The position numbers were made by a program, and so were the translations under genes. DNA of 64,000 nt, from the NCBI RefSeq assembly GCF_001298265.1, contig NZ_LGSZ01000078.1, positions 1 through 64,000 of the forward strand, given 5' to 3'. Below, piece by piece: positions 37,114-45,818 of the stretch. Position 1 is the first letter of the stretch. Each line of letters opens with the position of its first letter. The notes beneath the pieces were generated by a model. The model did no database searches, was not told the origin of the DNA, and saw only the letters and a list, made by a program, of their open reading frames with translations. Origin of the DNA: Allobosea vaviloviae. GTDB taxonomy: Bacteria; Pseudomonadota; Alphaproteobacteria; Rhizobiales; Beijerinckiaceae.

Positions 37114-37875
37114 TCAGCTCTGCCAATGGAGGCCCAGCGTCGCATAAGCGTCTGCGGGCCGGTCACTCGTCTTCTGGATGCCGCCGGACAGCCGCCAGGT
37201 GAGGCCAAAGAGCCGCAAGCCCGTCAGGTGCAGGCCGAAGCGGAGCTTGTGGTAGTCGTGTGAGCGATAGGCCTCGAACTCCGGACCGATATGGGCGCCG
37301 TCGCTTTGGAAGCTGGCGAGACGAAAGGCTTGTGGAAGCAGCCAGCCTGCCGCGACGCGGCCCCAGAGCCGGCCGTCCAGTGTCGAGGCATAGGCGCTGG
37401 CCTGAAGCATCGTGCCCTCGCTGGGCGTCATCCAGAGGTCGCCGTGGAGGCGTGCGCCGTAGCTCCCGGTCGTGACCGTCCCTCGCGGCTCCTCGCGCTG
37501 CTCGCCCTCGTAGTCGGAGCCAGCGTAGAGCGACAGGAATGTGTCCCCGATGCGCCATTCATAGCCGATCAGGGCCTGCGCCTCGCTCTTGTAGGCGATG
37601 CCCCGGGGGCGCTGGCGCCGTGCCTGCTCCTGCGCCCCGCCGATCTTGAGCATCGTGCGGAAGCCGCTGCTCGACAGTCCGCTCCAGAGCGCCGTCTTCA
37701 TCCCGGCCGAAACGAAGCCTTTCGTCGGCCCGGCTTCGAGCGAGCCAAACAGCACGCTCGACCAGGGTGAGCGCTCCTCGGCCTGCTCATCATCGGCGAT
37801 GGCGGGCGTTGCCAACAGTACCGCGACAACGGCAGCCAGCCTCGCGGCTCCAGCGCTCGCACACCCGTACGCCAC
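37114..37875 (-). CDS. bcsS: BcsS-like cellulose biosynthesis-associated outer membrane protein
   Basis: A 253-aa precursor starting with GTG and a GGGAGG site 6 bases upstream. A signal peptide (ARLAAVVAVLLATPAIADD) is followed by a beta-rich body with alternating aromatic strands (GFVSAGMKTALWSG; EAQALIGYEWRIGDTFLSLY; LRFGLHLTGLRLFG). This resembles the BcsS family (PF17036). No bcsA/B genes are nearby, so a link to cellulose is inferred from family only. Confidence 0.7.
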   Translation of the reverse strand: MAYGCASAGAARLAAVVAVLLATPAIADDEQAEERSPWSSVLFGSLEAGPTKGFVSAGMKTALWSGLSSSGFRTMLKIGGAQEQARRQRPRGIAYKSEAQALIGYEWRIGDTFLSLYAGSDYEGEQREEPRGTVTTGSYGARLHGDLWMTPSEGTMLQASAYASTLDGRLWGRVAAGWLLPQAFRLASFQSDGAHIGPEFEAYRSHDYHKLRFGLHLTGLRLFGLTWRLSGGIQKTSDRPADAYATLGLHWQS

Positions 37876-38031
37876 CCCACGCCTCCCTGCGCCGGATCCA
37901 ACAAACCCGGAGCTGGCCCAATTGCAGCAGGCCGGCAGGAGGCTTGCAAGCTTTTGTTAACCAAGCAGGCGCAGCCTCGTCCTTGGAACTGGCTAAGCTT
38001 TCATCGTGTGCCGACGAGGGGAGAAGGGCAG

Positions 38032-38301
38032 ATGACGTCGACGGATTTCATGAGGCAATTGGCCGGCTACGGCCTGACCACGGCGACGATCCTGTATCGC
38101 ATGCCGGATCACCAGAGCGTCCTGCAAACCTATATCTGGCAGAACTATGATCTCGCACCGCGCTTCCCGGCGCTGCACGACTTCCTCGCGTTCTGGAAGC
38201 GGGAACTCGAAGGGCCGCTGCATTCGGTGACGGTTGCGCATTCGCGTCTGATCCGGCCAGCCGAGATCGTCAACGTCAACGGCGTGCTGACGCTGCACTG
38301 A
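38032..38301 (+). CDS. usg: Usg-like protein
   Basis: An 89-aa protein conserved in alphaproteobacteria (Usg family, PF06233). It reads FMRQLAGYGLTTATILYRMP, then IWQNYDLAPRFPALHDFLAF, and ends VTVAHSRLIRPAEI. The family is named for a gene upstream of trpF in Caulobacter, but no trp genes are present here. The ATG at 38032 starts the conserved part. The 148 bases downstream hold nothing clear. Confidence 0.85.
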   Translation: MTSTDFMRQLAGYGLTTATILYRMPDHQSVLQTYIWQNYDLAPRFPALHDFLAFWKRELEGPLHSVTVAHSRLIRPAEIVNVNGVLTLH

Positions 38302-38449
38302 GCCCGGCAGCCCGGCATACGTCCGCGTCCGGGTCGTCGCGAGTGCCCGTGTCTCCGTTTTTGTGTGATGCGTTCCGCGCCAACCCTGCTTGTTGCACGG
38401 ACACGGCGCGTGCTAGGCCGCTGCTCCTGTCACGGCCCGGCCTGAACCC

Positions 38450-39049
38450 TTGTCATCACCCCTGCGCACCTCCGGACTCCTGATGGCGCTCGCTGCTCTG
38501 CCTGGAGAGCGTATCGCAGTCGGGTCGATCGTCGCTGCGCTCAAGGATCGGGCCTATGCGCTGCTCGTGGTGCTGCTCGGCCTGCCGAATTGCCTGCCGA
38601 TGCCGCCGCCGATTCCGCTGGTCTGCGGCCTCGTACTGGCCTTCGTCGCGACGCAGATGCTGGCGGGGCGGGTGACCCCGTGGCTGCCCACGACGCTGCT
38701 GGCACGCAGCATCGGCAAGCCCGAGCTGACACGGGCCGTCGGACGGGCGATGCCGGCGCTGATTTGGCTGGAACGCTTCTCGCGGCCACGGCTGACCATG
38801 CTGGGTGGCGCCTACGCGATTCCGGTCCTGGGACTGCTGATCCTGGTCCTGGCGCTCGGGCTCGTGGTGGCGGCGCCGTTCATCGGGCAGATCCCGCTGG
38901 GACTCGCCGTCTGCCTCGTCGGCCTCGGGCTGGTCGAGCGTGACGGTGTGCTGATCATCGTGGGCACGGTCTTCGGCGCCTTTGGCCTGGCGCTCAGCGC
39001 CGGCTTCGCCTACGCCATCTTCAGCGGCATCCACGAACTCTTCTTCTGA
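38450..39049 (+). CDS. exoD: ExoD-like exopolysaccharide synthesis membrane protein
   Basis: A 199-aa ExoD family protein. ALLVVLLGLPNCLPMPPPIPL, WLERFSRPRL and the two C-terminal helices (GLLILVLALGLVVAAPFIGQ; VCLVGLGLVERDGVLIIVG) are typical. ExoD was found in Sinorhizobium exopolysaccharide synthesis and alkali tolerance. The start is TTG at 38450, and an in-frame ATG at 38483 is an alternative. Confidence 0.88.
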   Translation: MSSPLRTSGLLMALAALPGERIAVGSIVAALKDRAYALLVVLLGLPNCLPMPPPIPLVCGLVLAFVATQMLAGRVTPWLPTTLLARSIGKPELTRAVGRAMPALIWLERFSRPRLTMLGGAYAIPVLGLLILVLALGLVVAAPFIGQIPLGLAVCLVGLGLVERDGVLIIVGTVFGAFGLALSAGFAYAIFSGIHELFF

Positions 39050-39080
39050 ACCCGGTCGCGCTCACGCGGCGTTTCCGCCG

Positions 39081-41363
39081 TCAGGCCGCCGCGAGAATCT
39101 CGGCGAAGGGCTTCTCCAGCGCCAGAAGGCGGTCGATCTCGTCGGCGGGAACGCCCTTGGAGAACAGGAAGCCCTGCAGCTCATGGCAACCGATCGCCTG
39201 CAGGAAGCGATGCTGCTCGGCCGTCTCGACACCCTCCGCGCAGACCCGAAGGCCGAGCGCCCGACCGAGATGGGCGATGGAGTGGACCAGGATCGCGGAT
39301 TCTCCCGTCGTCTCCATGTACTCGAGGAAGGAGCGGTCGATCTTGATCTTGTCGAAGGCGAAGCGGCGCAGATAGATCAGGCTCGAATAGCCCGTACCAA
39401 AATCGTCCAGCGCCAGCCCGACGCCGTGAGCGCGCAGATCCATCATCGCGATTTCGGCGGCATCGGCGTCATCGACGACCACACCCTCGGTCAGTTCGAG
39501 TTCGAGCTGCGTCGGGTTGAAGCCGGTTTCGTCGATGATCCGGATGACGTTGGCGACGAAATCCTTGTGGCGGAACTGGATCGGGGAGACGTTCACGGCG
39601 AGCCGGATGCCTTCCCAGCGCTTGGCCTCGATGCACGCACGGCGCAGCACCCACTCGCTCAGGGGCACGATCAGTCCGCGCTCCTCGGCGATGCCGATGA
39701 ACTCGGCAGGCGGGACCATGCCGTGGATCGGATGGTTCCAGCGCACCAGCGCCTCGACGCCGACGATCGTCGACCCGTCGACCGAGACCTGGGGCTGGTA
39801 GTGCAGCACGAGCTCGTCATCGGCGATGGCGCGGCGGAGATCCTCCTCGACCATGCGCTTGAGGGCCAGCGAGCGGTTCATCTGCGCTTCGAAGAAGGAG
39901 AAGCGGTTGCGGCCGCTGTTCTTCGATTGATAGAGCGCGGTATCGGCCAGCCTCAGCAGCGCCTCGCGGTCCGTCGCGTCCTGCGGTGCCAGAGCGATGC
40001 CGATCGAGCAGCCGATGGTCGTGGCGACACCCATGATGACGAAGGGCTCGGTCAGGCTCGCCAGGATGCGCTCGCCGAGCGCGGCGCAGCCGGCGGGGAA
40101 ACGCCCATGGGTCTGGATGATGCCGAATTCGTCGCCGCCGATGCGGGCGACAGTGTCGCCGCCGCGGACGAGCTTCGATAGCCTTTGTGCAACCTGGCGG
40201 ATCAACTCGTCGCCGGCGGTATGCCCATAGGTGTCGTTGACCGCCTTGAAGCGGTCGAGGTCGATCAGCATCACGGCAAGACCGGACCCGTTGCCGGACT
40301 TGCCGGCGCGTCCGAGCAGCGCCAGTTCCTGGTCGAGCCTGATGTCGAAGGTCCGCCTGTTGGGCAGGAGAGACAGTTCATCCTGTCCAGCGAGGCGCTG
40401 AATCTGACTTTCCCGGATGGCGATCTGGTGCGCCGCGCCACGCAGGCGATGGATCACGAAGGCGAAGATGGCGCAAAACAACGAACCGACGCCAGCCAGC
40501 GCCCAGATGAACTTGCGCAGCATGGCGTCGCCAGGCCGGTCGGGCGACCAGCTGAACCAGGCCTTGACCGACCCATCCGGAGCAGGGATGGCTCGCCTCG
40601 AGAGCGGGTCGCCGGGCATGTCGCGCACGATCCGGATGTCAGCGACGCGGTAGCGCCGGGCCAGGTCGCCAAGCAGCGAGTCGGTAACGCGCCGGTAGCC
40701 GACGATCTTGATCGGCCCACTCAGTTGCGAGATGAGCGAGCCGCGCCGCGGGGTCATGTCGATCACCACGACCCCGATGGTCTCGAAACCGTCATGCGTC
40801 AACGACCAGGCGGCGGATCCGGGCGCTCCGTGCCGATCGGGCAGTCTGTGCATCGGCGGATCGCCGGCATGCGGCGTTCCAGGCAGGGTCGGGCTGAAGT
40901 GCTTCAGCGCGTCGTAGCCGGCCTGACCGGCCGGGCTGCCGCCCTCGATGCCCGCAAAGACCAGGCCCGAGGACGAGACGATGTAGGCTCCGTCGAATTC
41001 GAGAAAGCGATTGCCGATCTGCGCCAGCGCCGTCTGCAGCGTCATCAGCGGGTCGGGGCCCGCCAGCGAGATCTGGAGGTCTCCCGTCGCCGCCAAGGTC
41101 TGAAAGCGCAATTCACGCAGGCGCACCTGGCTCTCGATAGCCGCCTCGATGCGATCTCGCTGACGCTCGGCCTCGATCCGGTTGGCATCGCCGGTGATCG
41201 CCACGATGACCGCCACCGAGGCCGCCATGACCATCAGAAACGCACAGCCCAGGGTCGCGACGGTGCTCTTCAGCATCCGCGCGGATGCGTCCGCGTTGGT
41301 CAACTTCGCGACGAAGTGCGACGGCATCAGCTGTCCCGGGGCGGCCACATTGAACCGGACCAT
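39081..41363 (-). CDS. Membrane-anchored GGDEF-EAL cyclic-di-GMP protein
   Basis: A 760-aa two-domain enzyme. Membrane helices lie at about residues 38-57 and 285-304, enclosing a ~225-residue periplasmic sensor region. The GGDEF domain has GGDEF at 409-413 and an RGGD inhibitory site at 400-403. The EAL domain keeps EAL (537-539), ELTEG and DDFGTGYS (653-660). Both halves look intact, so it could make or hydrolyse c-di-GMP depending on the signal. It follows the Anbu gene by about 75 bases on the same strand. Confidence 0.93.
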   Translation of the reverse strand: MVRFNVAAPGQLMPSHFVAKLTNADASARMLKSTVATLGCAFLMVMAASVAVIVAITGDANRIEAERQRDRIEAAIESQVRLRELRFQTLAATGDLQISLAGPDPLMTLQTALAQIGNRFLEFDGAYIVSSSGLVFAGIEGGSPAGQAGYDALKHFSPTLPGTPHAGDPPMHRLPDRHGAPGSAAWSLTHDGFETIGVVVIDMTPRRGSLISQLSGPIKIVGYRRVTDSLLGDLARRYRVADIRIVRDMPGDPLSRRAIPAPDGSVKAWFSWSPDRPGDAMLRKFIWALAGVGSLFCAIFAFVIHRLRGAAHQIAIRESQIQRLAGQDELSLLPNRRTFDIRLDQELALLGRAGKSGNGSGLAVMLIDLDRFKAVNDTYGHTAGDELIRQVAQRLSKLVRGGDTVARIGGDEFGIIQTHGRFPAGCAALGERILASLTEPFVIMGVATTIGCSIGIALAPQDATDREALLRLADTALYQSKNSGRNRFSFFEAQMNRSLALKRMVEEDLRRAIADDELVLHYQPQVSVDGSTIVGVEALVRWNHPIHGMVPPAEFIGIAEERGLIVPLSEWVLRRACIEAKRWEGIRLAVNVSPIQFRHKDFVANVIRIIDETGFNPTQLELELTEGVVVDDADAAEIAMMDLRAHGVGLALDDFGTGYSSLIYLRRFAFDKIKIDRSFLEYMETTGESAILVHSIAHLGRALGLRVCAEGVETAEQHRFLQAIGCHELQGFLFSKGVPADEIDRLLALEKPFAEILAAA

Positions 41364-41438
41364 CGCAGGGGAATCTTGATATCCCGTTGACGCATCTACG
41401 CATCAAGGGCTTTTCTCATCTGAGTCGGGGGCGCCTCG

Positions 41439-42188
41439 TCAGGGGCTCTTGGGCTCGTAGGGTGGCCTTGGAATCGCGGTGTGGGCCGCCCGTAAAGCGG
41501 CCGACCAGCGCTCGCGCAGATCGTGGAAATAGGGCTCGCCGGCTTCGATGCGGCGGTTAAGTTCGGGCGCGTCGGCATCGCGCCGCATCACGATCAGATC
41601 GATCGGCAGGCCGACGCCTAGATTGGAGCGCATGGTCGAGTCCATCGAGATCAGGCCGACCTTGAGTGCGTCGTAGAGATGGGTCTTGTGGGTGATCGCC
41701 CGATCGAGGATCGGCTTGCCGTATTTGTGCTCGCCGATCTGGAGGAAGGGCGCATCCATGCCGCATTCGATGAAGTTGCCGGCGCCGTAGACCATGAACA
41801 GCCGCATCGGCTGGCCCTTGATCTGGCCGCCGAACAGCATCGAGACGTCGAATTTGACGCCGGCGTCCTTCAGCGCGGGACCGTCTTCCGATCTGACATG
41901 GCGGATTGCGCGCCCGACCAGTTGCGCGGCGCGGAACATCGAGGTCGCGCCCTGCAAGGTGTCGCTCTCGCCGGTCTCGGGATTGGGCAGGCCTTCATGC
42001 AGCAGGCTGACCACGGACTGCGTCACCGAGAGGTTGCCCGCCGTCATCAGCCCGAAGGTCCGGTCGCCCGGCCAGGAGAAGACGTGCAGCTTGCGGAAGG
42101 TCGAGATGTCGTCGAGCCCGGCATTGGTGCGGGTGTCGGCGATCATGACGAGCCCGTCCTGCACGAGGATTCCGGCGCAATAGGTCAA
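41439..42188 (-). CDS. Anbu-type proteasome-like peptidase
   Basis: An ancestral-beta-subunit (Anbu/BPH) N-terminal-nucleophile hydrolase of the proteasome/HslV superfamily. A TTG at 42188, with AGGA 8 bases upstream, would give fMet then TYCAGILV, placing Thr1 exactly at the processed N-terminus. Asp17 (ADTRTNAG) and Lys32 (STFRKLH) fall at the catalytic spacing of HslV. Starting at the upstream ATG (42239) would need an 18-residue propeptide and has no ribosome site. The 249-aa length from TTG is normal for Anbu. It is co-encoded with alpha-E, transglutaminase-like and ATP-grasp genes. Confidence 0.85.
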   Translation of the reverse strand: MTYCAGILVQDGLVMIADTRTNAGLDDISTFRKLHVFSWPGDRTFGLMTAGNLSVTQSVVSLLHEGLPNPETGESDTLQGATSMFRAAQLVGRAIRHVRSEDGPALKDAGVKFDVSMLFGGQIKGQPMRLFMVYGAGNFIECGMDAPFLQIGEHKYGKPILDRAITHKTHLYDALKVGLISMDSTMRSNLGVGLPIDLIVMRRDADAPELNRRIEAGEPYFHDLRERWSAALRAAHTAIPRPPYEPKSP

Positions 42189-42303
42189 GGGGCTGATCCT
42201 GGTTTGGCTTGTTCTGGCTGGGTTGTTCACGAACGGCATGTCGTCGCATATCGACCGCCTCGCCGCCAGTCGCCCAGTGCGATCCAGGCCGAACGACCTC
42301 GCG

Positions 42304-43146
42304 TCACTGGTTGGAGAGGCGTCCTCCTGCCTCGCGGGCGCTGACGGTCACGGCCAGCGCCTCGCCATCGCCGCCCTTGCGCGCTCCGCGCACCGGTGCC
42401 GCGTCGGCATAGTCGAGCCCGGCCGCGATGCGGACATGGGTGTCTATCGGGCACAGCCCGTTGGCCGCGTCGAAACCGATCCAGCCATAGTCGTCCAGAT
42501 GCACCTCGGCCCAGGCATGGGCGCCGCTGGCATGGGGCAGGGTGCTTTGCGGCAGGCTGTCGGACTGCGCGACATAGCCCGAGACATAGCGGGCGGGCAT
42601 GCCGAGATGGCGGGCGCAGGCCATGAAGACATGGGCGATGTCCTGGGGGATGCCCTCGCGCGCCGCGAACGCCGCCGCAGCGCCGAGGCCTGTGCGTTGC
42701 CCGGCTTCGACGCAGGTCGTCTGATCGTGGAGCGCATCCATCAGCGCGTGCATCTTGGACAGCGGCGTGTCGGCGGCGCGCGTCGCTTCGCTCGCGAAGC
42801 TGCGCAGGGCTTCGTCGGGGGTCGTCAGGAGGGTGTCGCGGCGGAAGACCTCGATGGGCACGCGCTCGATCATTCCGCGCACGACCCCGGCGAGATCGGT
42901 GGTTTCGATCAGCCCGTCGATCCGGATCGCCATTTCCGCGATCGGCCCGTCGGCGGAAAAGGTATGGACGATGTTGCCGAAAGGATCCTGCGTCGCGCGC
43001 AGGCGGCCGTCTATAGTGGGCTCGATGCGCCAGGACATGACGTGCTGGCCGTCATGGTCGCGCGGCGTCAGCCGCAGGATCTGCGTGATATGCCGGGCGG
43101 GCTCGGCATAGGCGTAGGCGATCGAGTGGGAGATCCTGATCCGCAT
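42304..43146 (-). CDS. Transglutaminase-like protein with the nucleophile Cys replaced
   Basis: A 280-aa transglutaminase-fold protein with a bacterial N-terminal domain (ISHSIAYAYAEPARHITQIL). The core normally reads G-V-C-x-D-x-A-H, but here it is GIPQDIAH, so Pro167 stands where the catalytic Cys is expected. The His (H210 in GAHAWAEVHL) and Asp (D226 in GWIGFDAANG) are kept. Cys177 is close by but is not at the canonical site. It is part of the Anbu quartet, between Anbu and alpha-E genes. Confidence 0.87.
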   Translation of the reverse strand: MRIRISHSIAYAYAEPARHITQILRLTPRDHDGQHVMSWRIEPTIDGRLRATQDPFGNIVHTFSADGPIAEMAIRIDGLIETTDLAGVVRGMIERVPIEVFRRDTLLTTPDEALRSFASEATRAADTPLSKMHALMDALHDQTTCVEAGQRTGLGAAAAFAAREGIPQDIAHVFMACARHLGMPARYVSGYVAQSDSLPQSTLPHASGAHAWAEVHLDDYGWIGFDAANGLCPIDTHVRIAAGLDYADAAPVRGARKGGDGEALAVTVSAREAGGRLSNQ

Positions 43147-43229
43147 GGCAATCGCAGTTGAGGACGGGAGGCAGCTTTTCGACGTTTCTTAACCGCCGCT
43201 GCTGCCGGAGGCGAGGCCGCGGCGGCCCT

Positions 43230-44171
43230 TCATTGCAGATACTGCTCGATGATGGTGCCGCCGAGGCGGTTGTTCTCGGTGATGAAGTCCGAAATGAACT
43301 CGTGCAGCCCGTGCTGGAAGATGTCTTCGATCGCGGTGCTCGAAAGATTCGCCAGCGTTTTCCGAGCCTGCCGCTGGGCGGGGCCCTGCCGGCCATAGGA
43401 ATCGCCGAGCAGATCGAGGAAGCGCGAGATGTTCTCGTAGCAGGCGGCAAGCGAGCGCGGCATCCTTCGGTTCAGGATCAGGAGATCGGCGATCAGCAGC
43501 GGCTTCACCGCCTCGCGATAGACCCAGTGATAGGCGGTGAGCGCCGAGACCTCGCGCAGCACCGTGGTCCACTGGAAATAGTCCAAGGAGCCACCGACCT
43601 GCTCGTTGGCCGGCAGCAGCACATGGTATTTCACGTCGAGGATGCGGGCGGTGTTGTCGGCGCGCTCGACATAGACGCCGAGCCGGGAGAACCAATAGCC
43701 GTCGTCGCGCAGCATGGTGCGGTAGGCCGAGCCGTCGAAGACCAGCGAGACGTTCTTCACCCAGTCGAGGAAGCGGGCGAATTCCTCGCGGTCCATCCGC
43801 TTCTTCTCGAAGCGCTGCAGTTCGAGCCAGGCGCCGTTGAGTGCGTCCCACATCTCCGATGTCAGCGCGGTGCGGACGCCGCGCGCATTCGACCGGGCCA
43901 GCGCCAGGCAGTTGCGGATCGAGGAGGGGTTGTCGGGGTTGAAGGTGAGGAAGTCGCAGACATTGCGCTCATTGGCCTCGCCATAGGCCTTGGCGAAGGT
44001 CTCGTCGCAGCCGGCGGTGGCGACCGCGCTCTGCCATTCCGTGCCGGCGCCGCCATAGGAGGAGGGCAGATTGCTCAGCCGCATCGTGGCGTCGAGAATC
44101 CGGGCGAGATACTCCGCCCGTTCGACATAGCGGGAGACCCAGTAGAGGGCGTCGGCAGTGCGCGAGAGCAT
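43230..44171 (-). CDS. Alpha-E domain protein (DUF403)
   Basis: A 313-aa all-helical alpha-E protein. It begins MLSRTADALYWVSRYVERAE, the family start, which fixes the ATG at 44171. More upstream Mets (44252, 44327) would overlap the ATP-grasp gene. It has many charged helices and conserved HWVYREAVKPL. The family always travels with circularly permuted ATP-grasp proteins and is thought to take part in a peptide-forming or peptide-modifying system. Confidence 0.9.
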   Translation of the reverse strand: MLSRTADALYWVSRYVERAEYLARILDATMRLSNLPSSYGGAGTEWQSAVATAGCDETFAKAYGEANERNVCDFLTFNPDNPSSIRNCLALARSNARGVRTALTSEMWDALNGAWLELQRFEKKRMDREEFARFLDWVKNVSLVFDGSAYRTMLRDDGYWFSRLGVYVERADNTARILDVKYHVLLPANEQVGGSLDYFQWTTVLREVSALTAYHWVYREAVKPLLIADLLILNRRMPRSLAACYENISRFLDLLGDSYGRQGPAQRQARKTLANLSSTAIEDIFQHGLHEFISDFITENNRLGGTIIEQYLQ

Positions 44172-44244
44172 CGTCAGATCGGGCCTTTTGGCGACGAGGC
44201 GGGACGGATCGGGTGAACGTTGCAACAGGGAGCCTCCGCCGAGA

Positions 44245-45660
44245 TCAGGCATCGAGCACCCAGGTGTCCTTGGTGCCGCCGCCCTGGCTGGAATTGACGA
44301 CGAGGGAGCCTTCCTTGAGGGCCACACGGGTCAGGCCGCCGGGCACGCAGGAGATGCCGTTGGCGCCCGAGAGCACATAGGGCCTCAGATCGACATGGCG
44401 CGGGGCCACGCCCGAGGCGACGAAGGTCGGGCAGGTCGAGAGCGCCAGCGTCGGCTGGGCGATGAAGCCCTCAGGCGCTGCCTTGAGCTTGCGCCGGAAG
44501 GTCTCTATCTGCGCCTTGTTGGCGTGGGGGCCAACCAGCATGCCGTAGCCGCCGGAGCCGTTGACCTCCTTGACGACGAGCTTCTCCAGATTGTCGAGCA
44601 CATAGGCGTTGGCCTCCGGCTCGCGGCAGCGATAGGTCGGAACGTTCTTCAGGATCGGCTCCTCGCCGGTGAAGAACTTCACGATCTCGGGCATGTAGCT
44701 GTAGACCGCCTTGTCGTCGGCGACGCCGGTGCCGACCGCATTGGCGAGCGTGACGTTGCCGGCCTTGTAGGCGCCGATCAGCCCGGGGACGCCCAGCACC
44801 GAATCGCTGCGGAAGACGAGCGGGTCTATGAAGTCGTCATCGATACGCCGGTAGATGACGTCGACGCGCTTGGGCCCTTGCGTCGTGCGCATGTAGACGA
44901 CGTCGTCCTTGACCAGCAGGTCGGACCCTTCGACCAGCTCGACGCCGAGCTTGTCGGCCAGGAAGGAGTGTTCGTAGAAGGCCGAATTGAACTGGCCGGG
45001 CGTCAGCAGGCAGATATTGGGGTCTGACGGCGCGCTGCGCGGCGCGACCGAGCGCAAGGTCGCCAGAAGCTGGTCGGGATAGTTGTCGACCGGTGCGACG
45101 CGGTGCGTGGCGAACAGTTCCGGGAAAAGCCGCAGCATCACCTCCCGGTTCTCCATCATGTAGGAGACGCCGGACGGCGTGCGGGCATTGTCCTCCAGCA
45201 CATAGAAGGTGTCGGCATCGACGCGCACGATGTCGATGCCGGCGATATGGCAGTAGATGCCGTGCGGCACCTGGAAATCGACCATTTCGAGCTGGTAGCA
45301 GGCGTTGCGATAGACCAGATCGGCCGGGATGATGCCGGCCTTGATGCATTCCTTGGGCCCGTAGACGTCGGCCAGGAACATGTTGATCGCGGTGACGCGC
45401 TGGCGAAGCCCCGCTTCGAGCTTGGTCCACTCCGGCTTGGTCAGGACGCGGGGGATGATGTCGAAGGGGATCAGCCGCTCGGTCGATTCCTCGTCGCCAT
45501 AGACGGCGAAGGTGATGCCGATGCGGCGGAAGAACAGCTCCGCCTGGCTGCGCCTGAGAGCCAGCATCTCGGGAGGCGCGTCCTTCAGCCAGCGGTCAAG
45601 CGCCTCATAGGCTGGCCTCAGTTCGGCTCCCGAGCCGGTCATCTCATCGAACGCGACCAT
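44245..45660 (-). CDS. Circularly permuted ATP-grasp protein (DUF404/DUF407)
   Basis: About 471 aa with the circularly permuted ATP-grasp fold. YGDEESTERLIPFDIIPRVL, FYVLEDNARTPSGVSYMMEN and LVVKEVNGSGGYGMLVGP carry the Mg-ATP binding residues. It resembles a glutathionylspermidine-synthetase-like ligase that forms a peptide or amide bond. First gene of the minus-strand Anbu set. The second ATG (45660) is preferred, and the first is 45678. The substrate is unknown. Confidence 0.9.
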   Translation of the reverse strand: MVAFDEMTGSGAELRPAYEALDRWLKDAPPEMLALRRSQAELFFRRIGITFAVYGDEESTERLIPFDIIPRVLTKPEWTKLEAGLRQRVTAINMFLADVYGPKECIKAGIIPADLVYRNACYQLEMVDFQVPHGIYCHIAGIDIVRVDADTFYVLEDNARTPSGVSYMMENREVMLRLFPELFATHRVAPVDNYPDQLLATLRSVAPRSAPSDPNICLLTPGQFNSAFYEHSFLADKLGVELVEGSDLLVKDDVVYMRTTQGPKRVDVIYRRIDDDFIDPLVFRSDSVLGVPGLIGAYKAGNVTLANAVGTGVADDKAVYSYMPEIVKFFTGEEPILKNVPTYRCREPEANAYVLDNLEKLVVKEVNGSGGYGMLVGPHANKAQIETFRRKLKAAPEGFIAQPTLALSTCPTFVASGVAPRHVDLRPYVLSGANGISCVPGGLTRVALKEGSLVVNSSQGGGTKDTWVLDA

Positions 45661-45818
45661 GCAGACTTCTTTCCCCATTTTCAGCAGCCTATGCGCATTC
45701 GCAGGCGTTCGGAAAGAGGGTCGATGGTCAGGGGCGCGCCGTGATCTGCCTAATCCGCAGGCAGAGCCGCCCGCTCCGGCTCGGCTAATGGTCGTATGGT
45801 CGGCAGGGGCGCTGTGGC

